Part shown: in pieces, positions 43,372-52,799 of the stretch
Layout of the letters: the number at the start of each line of letters is the position of its first letter
How positions within the stretch are numbered: the stretch's first letter is position 1
IMG/VR virus record: IMGVR_UViG_3300025626_000006
Location: 1 to 64,000 of that record
Source of the DNA: a virus
Strand: one strand, 5' to 3'
DNA length: 64,000 nucleotides
Program-made: the position numbers and the translations under genes
Notes under the pieces: model-generated
Databases searched by the model: none
What the model was told of the DNA's origin: nothing
What the model saw: the letters and a program-made list of their open reading frames with translations, nothing else

Positions 43372-44303
43372 ACGTTAAATAACTGATACTCCATGAGCTT
43401 TCTTAAATCAAGCGCTGGTGTATCATAGATTTTATTGTTAATACGTTCATATCCCATTTCGGATGGGTCTTCATCACCTAGGTCAACTAAATGCGTATCT
43501 ATACCATACGACATAAACTTCTTAGCGAGGCTTAGAGCGTTAGATATAGCATCCGAATCTAATACAATATACAACTTTTTTACGGTATTTCCTATTATTT
43601 TCTTTTCTAATTCAGATTGTATAGATTTTCCAAATAAAGGTATGGCATTTCTACGAATAGCAATTGCATCAAATGCCCCTTCACATAATATTAATGGGGT
43701 ATCCCAATTTACAAGTAAATCGAATCCCACTATATCTTTAGATACCTTTGGATTTTTATGCTTATATTCTGTTTGGTAAAATGACCTTCCTACAAAGAAG
43801 TTTAATTTACCCTTATCATTATATGATGGTATAATAATTTTGTCTCTATATTCACCATCCTCACAATATCCAATATTATATTTTACAATATCACTTGGAC
43901 GAACACCTCGTTTTAGTAAATAATTCATAGCGTGTTTATACTTGAATGATGAGGTTGGTTTGTAAAGTGGTTTAAATTCTTTTGGAAGCTCAACTTGGTC
44001 GTTAACTTGGTCGTTACCTTGGTCGTAGCTGTATCTATTGATTCTACTAAATATTGCATTATACTCATCCCAAATTTGTTTGGATACGCGTATCTTTTTA
44101 AGTAACCCCTTGATGGTTCTACCCTTTTCATCAGAAATCCAACAATGCCATGGGTTTTGCCCATTAGCTGTAATCCTAATGTTAATCTCTAACTTAGGTT
44201 TGTAGTGGTCTACGAATGGTGAATAAAATGCGTAATTATCACCAGACGTTTTCTTGGATATACCAAGAACAGACTCTAACAATTCGAGTAGTCTATCTTC
44301 CAT
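43368..44303 (-). CDS. 61: DNA primase, gp61-like (DnaG/TOPRIM type)
   Basis: This 311-residue protein has a TOPRIM catalytic fold in its second half: CEGAFDAIA (Glu209) and YIVLDSDA (Asp249, Asp251), the acidic residues that bind metal. Residues 40-70 (NPWHCWISDEKG, KGLLKK) look like the remains of a CHC2 zinc-binding domain, with only one Cys and one His left, so zinc binding is doubtful. Residues 95-105 hold a short duplicated D-Q-V-N-D-Q-V stretch. The size is close to T4 gp61 (342). Overlap with the Mre11-Rad50 fusion gene indicates one replication/recombination transcript. Confidence 0.85.
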   Translation of the reverse strand: MEDRLLELLESVLGISKKTSGDNYAFYSPFVDHYKPKLEINIRITANGQNPWHCWISDEKGRTIKGLLKKIRVSKQIWDEYNAIFSRINRYSYDQGNDQVNDQVELPKEFKPLYKPTSSFKYKHAMNYLLKRGVRPSDIVKYNIGYCEDGEYRDKIIIPSYNDKGKLNFFVGRSFYQTEYKHKNPKVSKDIVGFDLLVNWDTPLILCEGAFDAIAIRRNAIPLFGKSIQSELEKKIIGNTVKKLYIVLDSDAISNALSLAKKFMSYGIDTHLVDLGDEDPSEMGYERINNKIYDTPALDLRKLMEYQLFNV

Positions 44304-44308
44304 ATTGT

Positions 44309-44316
44309 TCTAAATA
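44309..44316 (-). promoter_or_regulatory. Box-like sequence (TATTTAGA) upstream of the primase gene
   Basis: The coding strand reads GTATATTTAGA, one mismatch from the common box, six bases before the primase start. The gap is only 30 bases. A very short leader would result, so this is weaker than other boxes. Confidence 0.25.
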
Positions 44317-44333
44317 TACAAAAAATATTTCAA

Positions 44334-44759
44334 TTAACCAAAGAATTTCTTAATTGGTTTTTCATCTATCCATTCTTGAGGTATTTCTTTCTTAGCCCAT
44401 TTAAACCCATTCTTTTCACACCATTGTGCATAAGTGGTTTTAGAACCTTTGTATATTTTACCATTTGGGGATTGTAATACAAACCTTAAATCCATGTCAG
44501 GATTTTGTTCTTTAATTAATAAATGCTTCTTTCTGTCTTCTGGTAAGAACCATCCCTTTGATTCTATAAAGATATCATTGGGTAATCTAAAATCAGGTTT
44601 GTAAGTATGGTAAGTTGCTGGGATTGTATATGATACTTCGTGTTGTTCATACTCCCCATCAATTCCTTGAGTTTTTAATTGTTCATCAATTCGTGTCTCA
44701 AGGCCGGACTTATGTCCTTTTTGTTTTTGGATGTGACTCCAATTGCCTTTTTTATTCAT
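44334..44759 (-). CDS. T7 endonuclease I-like Holliday junction resolvase
   Basis: This 141-residue protein has the whole active-site pattern of phage T7 endonuclease I: Glu21 in SGLETRID, Asp56 in YKPDF, and Glu66/Lys68 in IESKG, each one residue from the T7 positions (20, 55, 65, 67). The usual C-terminal segment YAQWCEKNGFKWAKKEIPQEW is present too. The enzyme cuts branched DNA and resolves recombination intermediates before packaging. T4 uses the unrelated gp49 for this, so this is a replacement by a different family. It lies directly before the primase and Mre11-Rad50 fusion genes, which fits a recombination cluster. Confidence 0.93.
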   Translation of the reverse strand: MNKKGNWSHIQKQKGHKSGLETRIDEQLKTQGIDGEYEQHEVSYTIPATYHTYKPDFRLPNDIFIESKGWFLPEDRKKHLLIKEQNPDMDLRFVLQSPNGKIYKGSKTTYAQWCEKNGFKWAKKEIPQEWIDEKPIKKFFG

Positions 44760-44761
44760 AA

Positions 44762-46483
44762 CTATTCAAAATCTAATCGAACATCTACTGTGACATCAAC
44801 ATCACGTCTTTTCTTTAAGGGCGAACCCAGTTTACCTATAGCGACTAATTCACCACCATCATTGTATAGTCCTACGGATGTAATATATGGTCTAAAATCA
44901 GAACCTGTTACAAAGTTCTTCAAAGTATAATCATCTTCAACACCACTTAGTCTTAAGGTGTTATTTTGTGATACATTAAACTCATTTTTTCCAATTTCAC
45001 ATAGTATCGATTGTTGTTCAATTTTTTTTGTAGATTTGTATTTAAATTCAAATGTTCTATCGTGGTCAGCGTAATTCCAATTACCATCACCTAAAAAACA
45101 ATTTTGATATTTAGGCCTTGGGTCTGTTATTACTATTAACCCCTTTTTATGAAACACATAACCTACATTATTTGTTTGATATGCCGAACCACTTGTTATG
45201 TGGTTATTATATAATGACATTCTGTTACCACTCGTTAGTTCTTGGGTGACAATTCTAACTTCATCTAAAGAACCACTTGTTCCATTTTGCGTTTTGGATT
45301 GGTCAGTACACATTATATTTAAGTCATACTCATTATCTATTATATCGGTAAGTCTAGTTTCACTACTACCCATTATTTCATTATTTAGATAAAAATTAAG
45401 TTGACCACTTGTCTTTTCAGTTGCGGCTGTATGGCTTACCATTACATTATGCCATGATTCATTATTAACTTTAGCCGATGAAGTTGCTATAATACTTGGT
45501 AATGCTTTACCACTACTTCTACTGTATGTAAACGCTAGCTTTCCGTTATCAGAACCCGCGGCTTGATTATATACTTCTATTGAGAATGGAAACGCATCAG
45601 GTCTTCTTTTGAAATCCAATTGGTCAGCTCTGAATGGTCTATGAGCAGCGTAGTTGTTTACTCGTTGATTCTTTTTATTAATAATAGTATTAGTTATTTT
45701 TTCTGTAAATGATTGACTTTGTGGTAGTTTAATCCACATAGAAACTCCCCACGACCTGGATGTTGTAAATGGAGAAAGGTGAGCTGCTGGTATTGTTAAT
45801 TCAGAATTAGCAGTCATTGTTACACCATAACCACTTGCCGATGTCGGTGTTGGTGATTGTCCTTGTGTATCAATTCCCTTACAAATTTTTAAATTAGAAA
45901 CTTCTATTGGAGTATTGGAAATGGATTCATCTTTGCTTGCTTTATATAATTTACCAAATACACCACCATTAAATCCTAAGTAAACTCTATTGTTACTTTC
46001 ATTGATAAAATGTGTAGTATCAATTTCGGTATCATAAATGTAACCAAAGTCATCGTCTTGATATGATGAGCTTAAAAATAAATTACCACCATCAAAAGAA
46101 TAATCTGTAATTTGTACAGATTTGGGTTTAATACCAAGTCCTATTTTTTGTTGAGGTATCGATATGATTGATGCCGTAGGATATAACGTCTTACCATCTT
46201 TCTTAAAACACGTTGAATTTATTGAAGACCATACTACTTGTTGCGGAATTTTATTTAACTCTTCACTTATAGCACCTGAGCCAGTTGCTAGTGTTGAATC
46301 GAATGTTACACCTTGGTGTTTAGAAGTAGATACTTCCGTATGTGTTCCATTGGGTGACGTTCCTCGTAGTATAGATATTTCAAATGATGACGAATAATTA
46401 GCAGTCGTCACTTCATATGTTTTATGAGCGATAAAGGGATACGTTTGTATACCTTGATTGAATATCCTTTTTAATATAGCCAT
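44762..46483 (-). CDS. Structural protein with LamG-like domain (573 aa)
   Basis: The N-terminal ~190 residues are beta-rich. Residues about 230-430 resemble a LamG/concanavalin-like domain: SWGVSMWIKLP, ESWHNVMVSHTA, LNFYLNNEIMGSS and GSLDEVRIVTQELTSG. The C-terminus contains YITSVGLYNDGGELVAIGKL, which also ends the next protein upstream (46497-47846), so both have the same attachment or assembly module. The protein probably sits on the tail or baseplate and might contact host glycans. No strong Shine-Dalgarno sequence is seen. The resolvase gene starts three bases after its stop. Confidence 0.75.
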   Translation of the reverse strand: MAILKRIFNQGIQTYPFIAHKTYEVTTANYSSSFEISILRGTSPNGTHTEVSTSKHQGVTFDSTLATGSGAISEELNKIPQQVVWSSINSTCFKKDGKTLYPTASIISIPQQKIGLGIKPKSVQITDYSFDGGNLFLSSSYQDDDFGYIYDTEIDTTHFINESNNRVYLGFNGGVFGKLYKASKDESISNTPIEVSNLKICKGIDTQGQSPTPTSASGYGVTMTANSELTIPAAHLSPFTTSRSWGVSMWIKLPQSQSFTEKITNTIINKKNQRVNNYAAHRPFRADQLDFKRRPDAFPFSIEVYNQAAGSDNGKLAFTYSRSSGKALPSIIATSSAKVNNESWHNVMVSHTAATEKTSGQLNFYLNNEIMGSSETRLTDIIDNEYDLNIMCTDQSKTQNGTSGSLDEVRIVTQELTSGNRMSLYNNHITSGSAYQTNNVGYVFHKKGLIVITDPRPKYQNCFLGDGNWNYADHDRTFEFKYKSTKKIEQQSILCEIGKNEFNVSQNNTLRLSGVEDDYTLKNFVTGSDFRPYITSVGLYNDGGELVAIGKLGSPLKKRRDVDVTVDVRLDFE

Positions 46484-46496
46484 ACTGGTTCATTTT

Positions 46497-47846
46497 TTAA
46501 AAGTCTAATTTAACCTTTACTAATATCTCATTAGAGAATGATTTTAGTATTGGTTTTGATAACTTAGCTATTGCTAACAATTCATTATCATTATTGTAAA
46601 GACCTACCGAAGTAATATATGTCTTAGGGTCACCTACAAATGTATTTTGTGCTAATCTACCTTCAGAACCCGAAACATATGTTGGGTTATTACTAAAGTT
46701 ATACTCAGCGTTCTTAGCTCTAATAAAATAGAATGTTGACTTTATCTCTTCTTCACTTCTAGCTTGGAATCCATTTAGTACACTATCTTCAGCTGAACCA
46801 CTAATTGCATTAAACAATTTGTTATGGTTTTGTGCGTCTGATACAGTTCGTACTGTTCCTAATGAAGCCGAAGCATCCATAGCAGCTGCACCTAATATGA
46901 TGATACCATGTTGTGGGTATACTTCACCATATATTTGAGCCGAACTTTGAACACCATTAAGTAGAGAACCACTTACAATGTTGTACTTGGTTTGTCTAGC
47001 ATTACCTGCTTGGTCTGTGTCTCCACTATCATCAATAAGTCTTAGCATTGGTTTTCCAGCTGAACCTGAGATACATAACTCCCAATTTCCTGGGTCTAAT
47101 CTATCTTTGATTCGTGCTCTGTTTATAGCTATAGCGTATATGTCATCTTGTGACTCATCAGAAAACTTAAATTTCTTTTGATTTGAAGATAATAAGATTT
47201 GTTGCATTTGAGAATATATAGCAGATGAAGGAGAATCTTCGTTTGTTCCTAAAGAACCACTACCAGCGTAGTGACCATATGCAACTGAGAACTGAGGTTC
47301 ATTTGTTGATACAGTTGGGTCTCCGTTATATATCTCATAGTAATATTGTTTTTGAGTATTTGATTGGTATGATGAAGTATGGAATACAGTTAACTCACCA
47401 CTATTACCACTCCACAATCCTCTTGTTACTCTTTTAGTTCCACCTTCTACAATGTCTTCAGTTGTAAATGCCGAATAGACTTTACCACTTCCATAATCAT
47501 ATGCTCCAGCTGGAATGATTGGTGTGTCATCTTGTATGACATCATCAACTGCGATATTATCTATTGTAGCGATATCAGCCTTTCGTGGGCCACCACCTGC
47601 GGCTACAGTATTACCACCACCTGTAGCTACGACATTACCACCGCCTTGAGTTAATATATTTCGTGGGTCACCTAAGTATGTTGCACCACCACCGCCGCCG
47701 TTAAAGTTTACACCTTCACCACCGCCAAACAGATTGCTACCATTTGTATTAAAGTAAGGGTTACCACCGCCATAGTATCCACCACCGCCTCCAGAGCCCA
47801 TTCCGAATCCGTTTCCAAATCCACCGAAAAAATCATTTATTGCCAT
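46497..47846 (-). CDS. Structural protein with Gly-rich N-terminus (449 aa)
   Basis: Residues 1-100 are very Gly/Asn-rich (GSGGGGGYYGGGNPYF and similar), probably flexible. The rest is a beta-rich virion-like fold with TRGLWSGNSGELTVFHTSS. Its C-terminus YITSVGLYNNDNELLAIAKL matches the end of the 573-residue protein. AGAGGA lies upstream of the ATG. A tail or neck component is inferred; there is no clear T4 match. Confidence 0.72.
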   Translation of the reverse strand: MAINDFFGGFGNGFGMGSGGGGGYYGGGNPYFNTNGSNLFGGGEGVNFNGGGGGATYLGDPRNILTQGGGNVVATGGGNTVAAGGGPRKADIATIDNIAVDDVIQDDTPIIPAGAYDYGSGKVYSAFTTEDIVEGGTKRVTRGLWSGNSGELTVFHTSSYQSNTQKQYYYEIYNGDPTVSTNEPQFSVAYGHYAGSGSLGTNEDSPSSAIYSQMQQILLSSNQKKFKFSDESQDDIYAIAINRARIKDRLDPGNWELCISGSAGKPMLRLIDDSGDTDQAGNARQTKYNIVSGSLLNGVQSSAQIYGEVYPQHGIIILGAAAMDASASLGTVRTVSDAQNHNKLFNAISGSAEDSVLNGFQARSEEEIKSTFYFIRAKNAEYNFSNNPTYVSGSEGRLAQNTFVGDPKTYITSVGLYNNDNELLAIAKLSKPILKSFSNEILVKVKLDF

Positions 47847-47858
47847 GTCTTATTCCTC

Positions 47859-48500
47859 TTATTGATTTAACTTAGGTGAAACAGTTACATCTACTTCTAC
47901 ACGTCCACCAGTTTCATTACCAATAATTACAATTCTTGTTGTTGTCACTTTGTCAACAGGTAGAGTTGAAGTTGGTATGAATGAAAATGAGTTTAACCCA
48001 TTAACAGCGATTGCTTTACTTGTAGCGTATGAATTAACATTTATTACAGGACTTACTTTTCCTGGAACACCAGCATTACCTGTTATTGTTCCAACGTCAC
48101 TATTAAGTAATATAGCAGTGTATCCTAATTGTTCGTTACCACCATTTTTGGTTGTAACATTAATCGGCACCATTATTTCTTCTTCTCTTACTGAGATAGA
48201 AGTTTGTGATACAGTTAGGTATGGTAACTTAACTGTTGTTTTTGGTAACGATAGAAGTTTATACTTCATTAAGTAGTTCTCATCGGTAATAGCCTCTAAT
48301 ACTGGCATATTCTCGATTACAATACCATAGTAGTCACTACCTAATGAATGCGCGGGATTCCAAAGGTCATAATCTACCTCATCATCAGCTAATGCGAATT
48401 GAGTGATTTGAAATTTGTCCCTACCTTCGGCAAGTAACTCTCTTCCACGCTTAGTAAGTATAGCGTCTACTGTTACAGATGAATTATCTAAAAATCCCAT
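47859..48500 (-). CDS. Tail/baseplate structural protein (213 aa)
   Basis: The N-terminal ~70 residues include VTVDAILTKRGRELLAEGRDKFQITQFALADDEVDYDLWNP, a conserved-looking segment that I recall from structural proteins of other Bacteroidota and marine myoviruses. The C-terminal part is an Ig-like beta domain. AGAGGAAAA and a TATTTATA box lie in the 84-base gap upstream, so this may head a transcript with the two following genes. The exact virion location is unknown. Confidence 0.7.
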   Translation of the reverse strand: MGFLDNSSVTVDAILTKRGRELLAEGRDKFQITQFALADDEVDYDLWNPAHSLGSDYYGIVIENMPVLEAITDENYLMKYKLLSLPKTTVKLPYLTVSQTSISVREEEIMVPINVTTKNGGNEQLGYTAILLNSDVGTITGNAGVPGKVSPVINVNSYATSKAIAVNGLNSFSFIPTSTLPVDKVTTTRIVIIGNETGGRVEVDVTVSPKLNQ

Positions 48501-48522
48501 AATTGTTTTCCTCTTTTATACA

Positions 48523-48530
48523 TATAAATA
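48523..48530 (-). promoter_or_regulatory. Candidate late promoter box (TATTTATA)
   Basis: The coding strand reads CTATATTTATATG, 23 bases before the start at 48500, with AGAGGA between box and ATG. It is the clearest promoter/ribosome-site pair in the window. Confidence 0.6.
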
Positions 48531-48584
48531 TAGTTTTTTTTATTATTTAACCTATTTCTTGTTTTATAGTTTATTTAAGGTAAA

Positions 48585-51500
48585 TTAAAACCCTAAATTA
48601 CGTGCGTTTCTATTTCGTCTACCCCTTAATCCTCGTTGAACTATATCAGTTGATATACGAGTTTGATTTGGTATTATTTTTGGGTTACTAGCTGCTTTAC
48701 CACCTCGTATTCCTTTAACCCTTGGGATTGGAAGTGGTTTAGATACTTGGAATGAACTCTCAACGTCTTGTGCTGAATCAACAGCGTCTTCTTTATCTAC
48801 TTCTTTGATATATGCTACTAAATCTTCAACAGGAACGAGTTTAACAGGTTTGATAGGTTTTGTACCACTACCAGCACCTGAACCTACACTACCATTATCA
48901 GATGGAGTATTGTACACTAATACAGTTGGTTCAACTTTAGTTATTTCAATCACAGGCCCACCATCGGGTGTATCTAATGAATCTGTTGTTAATGAATCAC
49001 TTGATATTTTACAACCATTGTAAAGTAAATTTTCTATATTACCAGCAAGACGTGTGTCTTGTACTCTTGCGAAATGAAACGATGCTGAATTAGCGAATTC
49101 GATTCCTAAAGAAGCACTTACTGAATTACTATAAAAGTATTTTGGTTCTAAGTAGTGAGATGACATTCTCGCATTTGTTATATGTGAACCTGTTGGTGAA
49201 TATTCCCAATACGGGTTTGTATCATCAAAGTATTGACCAGTTGTTATATTTAGTCTTTGTATTTTTTCAAACTTGTAAACAGCTGATGTAAAATTATCTA
49301 TGTCAATACTTGAGGACAAATGAAGGAATGACCCACTAATACTTTGTACCACAGTAATAGGATTAGCTTTGTACTGATGGTCAGTATGTGATATAGTGTC
49401 AGGTCTTTTGTAATTATTTCTTTCAAATACATGAGGTTCAATCAATATACCTTTGTGCCAATCAGCTCTCGCAGGTACAATTTGTTTCATAGAATCAAAT
49501 ATAGACATATCATATCTTGATAACATATCTATGATTAATTGAATACCAGTACGACCAGTATACTTTTGAAAATAGTTTCTAGCTCTAAAGTCTAATATAT
49601 CATAACCATCGTTATTTCTGACATCAGTATCCCCTACTAAATCATCTATTTCAAAATACCCCTCTGATGCGTATATATCAAAGTTGACAGTATCTGTTGT
49701 TGAAAAGTATGTTCCTAATAGGTTTGAATCATTTGGAGCAAAATCATATTGACTCACTTCATTTGATTTATCAAATAGTAATGGGCCTTTTAACGAACCT
49801 GATTCAATTCTTACTTTATTGTTAGTAAGGTTTAATGCACCTACTGATGGAATTGTTACATACATCGTATCAACTTCACCCACCAATTGACTCGGACTTC
49901 CGTTTGCATATGATGCTGATAAGAAATGACCATAGTCCGAAGTTGATATTTTTTGATTTGGATGTCTTGATATTATAGAACCACTAATTGTGTTAAAAGT
50001 ACTATCAGGAAATATTCTGTATAATACTTTTTCAAATGAAGTATCTAAATCTAAGTCAGTTGTATTGTCGTCACTAAAATAAGCTTCTCTATTTTTAGCG
50101 TGTTCTTGAATTATCTCATTTGATAATGGTTCTGAATAATATCTGACTTCTTGAATACTTGAAGTTGTATTAATTCCATTATTAAATGGAGATTCTAATC
50201 TGTTTAAACTACTTGATTGTTGTGTTGAGTTCCAAATAATATTAATATCATGTGATGTTGTTGATGCAGTCGGATTAGCTAGTATATCACCCCAATCGTC
50301 TACCCACGCAGAATATAAACTATATCCACCAGAACCAGAGTTTACTGTCACAGCGATATCACGTTGTTTCTTATATGGAACAGTTGGTGTGGTCATAAAC
50401 GCTGAACTTCCGTTTGTGACTGAGAAATGTCCAGTAGCTAATTGAGAGTTGTAATGCCATCTCAAATCAGAAGTAGCCCCATCCCATTGGTGTAATCTAA
50501 ATACAGTATGGTTACCTTGTGGCATTTTTCCTATAATTTCAATAGCACCTGGTCGTTTAGATTGTATAGTATCCCATGGGTGTATGGCTGGTTGACCGCC
50601 TGATAATTTTAGTTTATATACAAATCTATCGTGTTCGTATACATTTTTAGTATCTGCGATTTTTGGCCCACCATACTCTCTAATTTTAAGAAATGAACTT
50701 GGAATACCATATGATGATATCAATGATTTAAATGACCTAGCAGTACCTTTAGATTTATATATACCAGGTAAGTTGTTTAGTAAACGTCTCCACGTTTCTT
50801 GTACTATTTCTTTTGTAGGTTTCGTCTCAAGTGAGCCGGAATTAATCCCATCATTAGTACCTGTTTTATTAACACCTAATTCATAATTCCATAAAGCTGC
50901 GTCTGAGTATCCGTTGAACAACTTCCAACCAAACCCTTCAGCTACTACATCGACTAATTGATTTGGAAGTCCATCTTTTGGATGTTCTTCTCGTAGGTTT
51001 ACAGTTGTTAGAGCTTCTATGTAAGTCCATACTATATCAAAATGTTGCCCAAGCATATTAATAAATGTTATATACTCAGAGTTCTTTTCGTCATCTTGTA
51101 TATTTACAGGAATTAAATTTCGTAATCTTCCAGCGTTTACGGCATCATAGTCTTCAGCTATTTTGTAAGTTTTATTATACCACAACTTACCTTGTGAAGT
51201 TGTTGACCCATAGAGCTCATTTGGATTTGTAGAAGCTTTTGGGTATGGTTCTACAATAAACTCAGATGATGAGTGATGTGTATATAGTGAAGCTTGATTA
51301 CTATAATATAACCAATATTCAAAATCGTCAAATCCACCAATTAATGCGTCTCGTCTATTTTGTGATTGAGATATGTTAGTTAATGCTTCAGAACCACTTA
51401 CATTATTTAATGTGGAAATTCTTGAATCAAATCTTTCAATTTGTTGTAGTTTATATCTAAAGTTCTTGACTCTCTCAGCTGCTGACGAGAAGTTTACAAA

Positions 51501-52799
51501 GTTTGAAAAATCTGAATGGTCGGTGTTTAGTTTAATGTTACCTAAAGACCCACTAAAAAACTTGTCTATTACTTGTTGGCTAGTTGGGTATCCTGCGTCT
51601 AACAAACTATTCCAACTTTCAAATTCTCCACTACCATTATTGGATGATGCTAATTCGTAGTTAAAGTTTGGTTCAGAAAAATCATTAGCACTACCGATTG
51701 TTTCCAATGCATTGAAGACTATTAATTTCTCAACATAAGGTTTTATTAATTCTAATTGAACATCTACTACGTCATTAATTTTAACTGATGAGTCAACTTC
51801 CGTATATAACTTTAATATTGCCTCATCTACTGATTGTAATCCATCAGCTTGTGTATTATATGTTAAGCTAAGATTGTCAGTATTAATAACAACAGTACCA
51901 CCCGTTTCTACTAACCTTGCCGTATCTTGTGGTACATCTGGTGGTAATGATCCAGATGTTAAGAACGGCTCATCATCTTTCTTAATCCAAGACAATGTAG
52001 TATTAGAGTTTCTTGTTAGTTTATATCTATCAAAGTTTTGGGTTACAGGATACGCTGTTGCACTTCCCGGATAAACTGTATTGAATGGTCGAGTCGTGTC
52101 TACTTCCATAAACGTTGCCCATTTACCAACACCACCATTACCATCTAAGGTTGTAGAAGTTGGTATCCAAACCAAACCTGCTCCATCGTTTGGATAGGGC
52201 AGAGTGGCAACAGTAACAGGATTTAACGTTCCAAAGAATGCCATATCTAAGACATTATTTATTTTGTTATTACCTAAGTTTAAAATAAATGGCGTATGAT
52301 TATCTCTGCCCTCAAAAGAATTACTTGGACTTCCAATATTTTTTCCATTGTATACGTTTCGTAATCCCAAAAATGCATTAGGGGTTACTGAAGCAATTCT
52401 AATTTCTTTTTTGTCTGCGGATATCTCTGTTATTCTACCCCTAGCTACTTGATGAACATGATTATATACAATTGAATATGTACCCGATTGAAATCCAGCA
52501 TATCTAATATCCTTTTCAGGTTGTACTAAAATAGCAGGAGATGTTCCATTTGCTGGAACATTGGTTTTTATTTGATTACCAATACTTGAGTATTGTCTTT
52601 GGTCACCAGAATAAACGTGGTACTCCATTGTTGGAATCGTAAGACCCCGTACACCAGTACCAGTTAAATCTTGTGGTTGTAGCTCTAACTCAACTATCCC
52701 ATTTGATATAGCGGCTAAATCGTCTGCAGACCACGTCTGCCCAAAAGTAGGAGACTTGGAATTAACTTGGTCGGTATTTGTATATCTATCTAAAGGCAT
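48585..52799 (-). CDS. Large baseplate/tail structural protein (1404 aa)
   Basis: Residues 1-300 are beta-rich. Near residues 630-720 there is QLVDVVAEGFGWKLFNGY and then ETWRRLLNNLPGIYKSKGTARSFKSLISSYGIP, which resembles the segment of tail protein I/baseplate wedge proteins that carry a fibre. Residues about 760-920 look like a LamG-type sandwich (AVTVNSGSGGYSLYSAWVDDWG, IQEVRYYSEPLS). The C-terminus is basic and Gly/Arg-rich (GLRGRRNRNARN). It overlaps the nucleotidyltransferase gene by 14 bases. A wedge or fibre-linking role, comparable to T4 gp7, is a guess from size and position. Confidence 0.7.
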   Translation of the reverse strand: MPLDRYTNTDQVNSKSPTFGQTWSADDLAAISNGIVELELQPQDLTGTGVRGLTIPTMEYHVYSGDQRQYSSIGNQIKTNVPANGTSPAILVQPEKDIRYAGFQSGTYSIVYNHVHQVARGRITEISADKKEIRIASVTPNAFLGLRNVYNGKNIGSPSNSFEGRDNHTPFILNLGNNKINNVLDMAFFGTLNPVTVATLPYPNDGAGLVWIPTSTTLDGNGGVGKWATFMEVDTTRPFNTVYPGSATAYPVTQNFDRYKLTRNSNTTLSWIKKDDEPFLTSGSLPPDVPQDTARLVETGGTVVINTDNLSLTYNTQADGLQSVDEAILKLYTEVDSSVKINDVVDVQLELIKPYVEKLIVFNALETIGSANDFSEPNFNYELASSNNGSGEFESWNSLLDAGYPTSQQVIDKFFSGSLGNIKLNTDHSDFSNFVNFSSAAERVKNFRYKLQQIERFDSRISTLNNVSGSEALTNISQSQNRRDALIGGFDDFEYWLYYSNQASLYTHHSSSEFIVEPYPKASTNPNELYGSTTSQGKLWYNKTYKIAEDYDAVNAGRLRNLIPVNIQDDEKNSEYITFINMLGQHFDIVWTYIEALTTVNLREEHPKDGLPNQLVDVVAEGFGWKLFNGYSDAALWNYELGVNKTGTNDGINSGSLETKPTKEIVQETWRRLLNNLPGIYKSKGTARSFKSLISSYGIPSSFLKIREYGGPKIADTKNVYEHDRFVYKLKLSGGQPAIHPWDTIQSKRPGAIEIIGKMPQGNHTVFRLHQWDGATSDLRWHYNSQLATGHFSVTNGSSAFMTTPTVPYKKQRDIAVTVNSGSGGYSLYSAWVDDWGDILANPTASTTSHDINIIWNSTQQSSSLNRLESPFNNGINTTSSIQEVRYYSEPLSNEIIQEHAKNREAYFSDDNTTDLDLDTSFEKVLYRIFPDSTFNTISGSIISRHPNQKISTSDYGHFLSASYANGSPSQLVGEVDTMYVTIPSVGALNLTNNKVRIESGSLKGPLLFDKSNEVSQYDFAPNDSNLLGTYFSTTDTVNFDIYASEGYFEIDDLVGDTDVRNNDGYDILDFRARNYFQKYTGRTGIQLIIDMLSRYDMSIFDSMKQIVPARADWHKGILIEPHVFERNNYKRPDTISHTDHQYKANPITVVQSISGSFLHLSSSIDIDNFTSAVYKFEKIQRLNITTGQYFDDTNPYWEYSPTGSHITNARMSSHYLEPKYFYSNSVSASLGIEFANSASFHFARVQDTRLAGNIENLLYNGCKISSDSLTTDSLDTPDGGPVIEITKVEPTVLVYNTPSDNGSVGSGAGSGTKPIKPVKLVPVEDLVAYIKEVDKEDAVDSAQDVESSFQVSKPLPIPRVKGIRGGKAASNPKIIPNQTRISTDIVQRGLRGRRNRNARNLGF

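Noticed and set aside
9627-48530. TATAAATA on the plus strand as rightward T4 late promoters
   Set aside because: No plus-strand gene lies downstream of any of them, and they always fall just upstream of minus-strand genes.
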